DNA from: Candidatus Fermentibacterota bacterium
GTDB lineage: Bacteria > Fermentibacterota > Fermentibacteria > Fermentibacterales > JCC-6
Reading direction: 5' to 3'
Assembly (NCBI GenBank): GCA_030607835.1
Contig: JAUWJE010000141.1
Span: 1-5,692 of the forward strand
DNA: 5,692 nucleotides
The notes beneath the pieces are model-generated. The model was given only the letters and a program-made list of their open reading frames with translations. It searched no databases and was not told the DNA's origin. The translations under genes were made by a program, and so were the position numbers. Shown here one piece after another: positions 4,508-5,692 of this stretch (positions are counted from its first letter, which is position 1; each line of letters opens with the position of its first letter).

Positions 4508-5692
4508 CTATTCTTTGTCAACGATACCCAGCCGGTGGGTGGCAGCTATCGTCTCGATCATGTTCCGCGCAACATTCGCCTGTGCTGCAAACTCTCTCCA
4601 TTTCTTCACCGCAGTATAGACCTGATGAAGGATGTTATCGGCCTTCCGAATACCGAACTGTTTAGCGACTGTAAAGAGGTCTTCTTTTGTGAATCCATCA
4701 GTCTTACCACTGATCCGCATCTGATGACGGCTGACCCAGGGACTGTCCTCGCGGTGGCTCCAGGTCATGTCGTAGGCAGGTGCGAGCCGCCAGATGCCGT
4801 CCGACCCCATCAGGAACTCGATGTTACGAGTGTGGTCATCCTGGTTCCGAGCGAGGACGTTGAAGATCATCCGGCGGTACAATTCCTTCATTGCCGTGTA
4901 TCCCAGATTCAGTTGCTGGATCACGCTTAAAGCATCCTCGTAGCTGTATTGACCGGGGGCATTATAGTCGAAGTGTTTCATGGCACACAGCGACTGGACG
5001 TGAATCTTCTTACCTGACTTCGTCCGGTCGAAACGGCGAGTCATGAAATGCGCTCGCTCGCCCTCTTCGAATAACCGGCATTCTGTCATCTCAATACCCG
5101 CATCTATAACCATTCTAGAGTAAGCGAACTCGATGCGTCCGAATCCCAGAGGATCACCAAGAGAGTCCTGATTGACCCCGTCAAATTTCAGTAGCCAGGG
5201 CTCAAATCCGTCCGGCGGAGCAACTTGGCCCGATCGCACTTCTCCCGTCTCGGGATTCCAGGCAATAACTGCCTTAGCCCGCGCTCCGGCTGCGGAGGTA
5301 CCTACACGGATGATCATCTTCAAGGCATCCGCCTTATTACGGTCGAGGTTCACAATAAGTTTTTTACGTTCTCGGAGCACCTCCCCTGCTATGCGTGTCA
5401 ACTCATCGATTTCGATGTGTACGGATTTCCTGACCTGGGGTCCCCGAGCTGGCTTGAATTCCAGCGCTCCCATACCGCGGGTGCTCATGTAGCAGAGGCG
5501 TTCCACCGGGTTGAAGTCTGCTTTGTCCCGTCCCTGCTGAGCTAGCCATACATCAATGAGGGTGTTCCCGAATCGATCGGGCAGGGCATCCGCCAGCAGC
5601 CCTGGAAGGCCGAGAAACGTATTGCGATTCAAAGCTGGAAATGAGTAGATGCGTTGTGCATCGAGTGGCATCATCAGCGGGGCGACTTCGAG
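4508..5692 (-). CDS. hipA: HipA-family serine/threonine kinase toxin (5' partial)
   Basis: The frame runs off the right edge (preceding the first Met at 5674 are L-E-V-A-P-L-M), so the N-terminus lies outside; 394 residues are visible. Numbered from the Met at 5674: FPALNRNTFLGLPGLLADAL (12-31) and LPDRFGN, the N-terminal domain hallmark; RGMGALEF (66-73); glycine-rich loop G-T-S-A-A-G-A-R-A-K (125-134), whose Ser127 matches the regulatory autophosphorylation Ser150 of E. coli HipA; EPWLLKFD (158-165) with the ATP-binding Lys; catalytic N-Q-D-D-H-T-R-N (277-284), Asp279 as base; and APAYDM (298-303) with the metal-binding Asp302. All key residues are present, so it should be active. HipA kinases phosphorylate translation factors such as glutamyl-tRNA synthetase and cause growth arrest; they are normally preceded by a HipB repressor-antitoxin, expected beyond 5692. 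Sampled 60-base blocks (5281 and 5461) are 57% and 65% GC, above the neighbours. Confidence 0.92.
   Translation of the reverse strand, partial: LEVAPLMMPLDAQRIYSFPALNRNTFLGLPGLLADALPDRFGNTLIDVWLAQQGRDKADFNPVERLCYMSTRGMGALEFKPARGPQVRKSVHIEIDELTRIAGEVLRERKKLIVNLDRNKADALKMIIRVGTSAAGARAKAVIAWNPETGEVRSGQVAPPDGFEPWLLKFDGVNQDSLGDPLGFGRIEFAYSRMVIDAGIEMTECRLFEEGERAHFMTRRFDRTKSGKKIHVQSLCAMKHFDYNAPGQYSYEDALSVIQQLNLGYTAMKELYRRMIFNVLARNQDDHTRNIEFLMGSDGIWRLAPAYDMTWSHREDSPWVSRHQMRISGKTDGFTKEDLFTVAKQFGIRKADNILHQVYTAVKKWREFAAQANVARNMIETIAATHRLGIVDKE

Noticed and set aside
4383..4930. Plus-strand frames, one beginning MSTIPIILLTGAGS at 4417
   Set aside because: The first residues look like a signal peptide, but there is no ribosome site, and most of each frame lies opposite the well-supported hipA gene.
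5172..5545. Two 106-codon plus-strand frames
   Set aside because: Both lie entirely opposite hipA, which has all family motifs; they are by-products of its GC-rich codons.

Overview
The window looks like bacterial chromosome, or a metagenomic contig, with two kinds of territory. The right half (about 1585-5692) is dense coding sequence of ordinary GC content. The stretch from about 345 to 1580 is AT-rich and holds no intact recognisable gene. Codes for a secreted protein with a bulky C-terminal beta-rich domain (left edge) and a lipoprotein beta-propeller with a GSGPGEF loop suggest a Gram-negative of the FCB type (Bacteroidetes/Fibrobacteres/Cloacimonetes/Fermentibacteria-like). That lineage guess is weak and rests only on protein style.

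Layout: (1) 2-292, plus strand: C-terminal end of an exported protein, followed at once by a good intrinsic terminator (304-343). (2) 345-1180: a gene graveyard whose recognisable pieces all read on the minus strand: a C-terminal scrap with a ferredoxin-thioredoxin-reductase-like CxCxLF ending (363-451), the last two membrane helices of a TauE/SafE permease (762-932), and an NYN-domain (PIN-like) nuclease gene with an internal deletion and a frameshift (913-1180). A minus-strand terminator (654-685) survives below them. A doubtful plus-strand two-helix ORF lies at 475-663. (3) 1181-1584: intergenic, with two hairpins flanking a run of seven G and a good sigma70-like promoter (1499-1527) for the next gene. 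(4) 1585-3180, plus strand: a class II Fic-family AMP-transferase gene interrupted by a single in-frame TAA at codon 138, with everything downstream, including the HPFEDGNGR active site, intact. (5) 3218-4342, minus: a 6-bladed beta-propeller lipoprotein. (6) 4508 to beyond 5692, minus: a HipA-family toxin kinase whose 5' end and probable HipB partner lie past the right edge.

Two protein-modifying enzymes typical of toxin and persistence systems (Fic, HipA) stand close together next to decayed genes, which fits an accessory, fast-turnover region. I see no operon joining them: they face opposite directions with the lipoprotein gene between them. I found no convincing new multi-gene system. The points most worth checking are the lone nonsense codon in the Fic gene and the three decayed genes that a simple ORF caller would miss.
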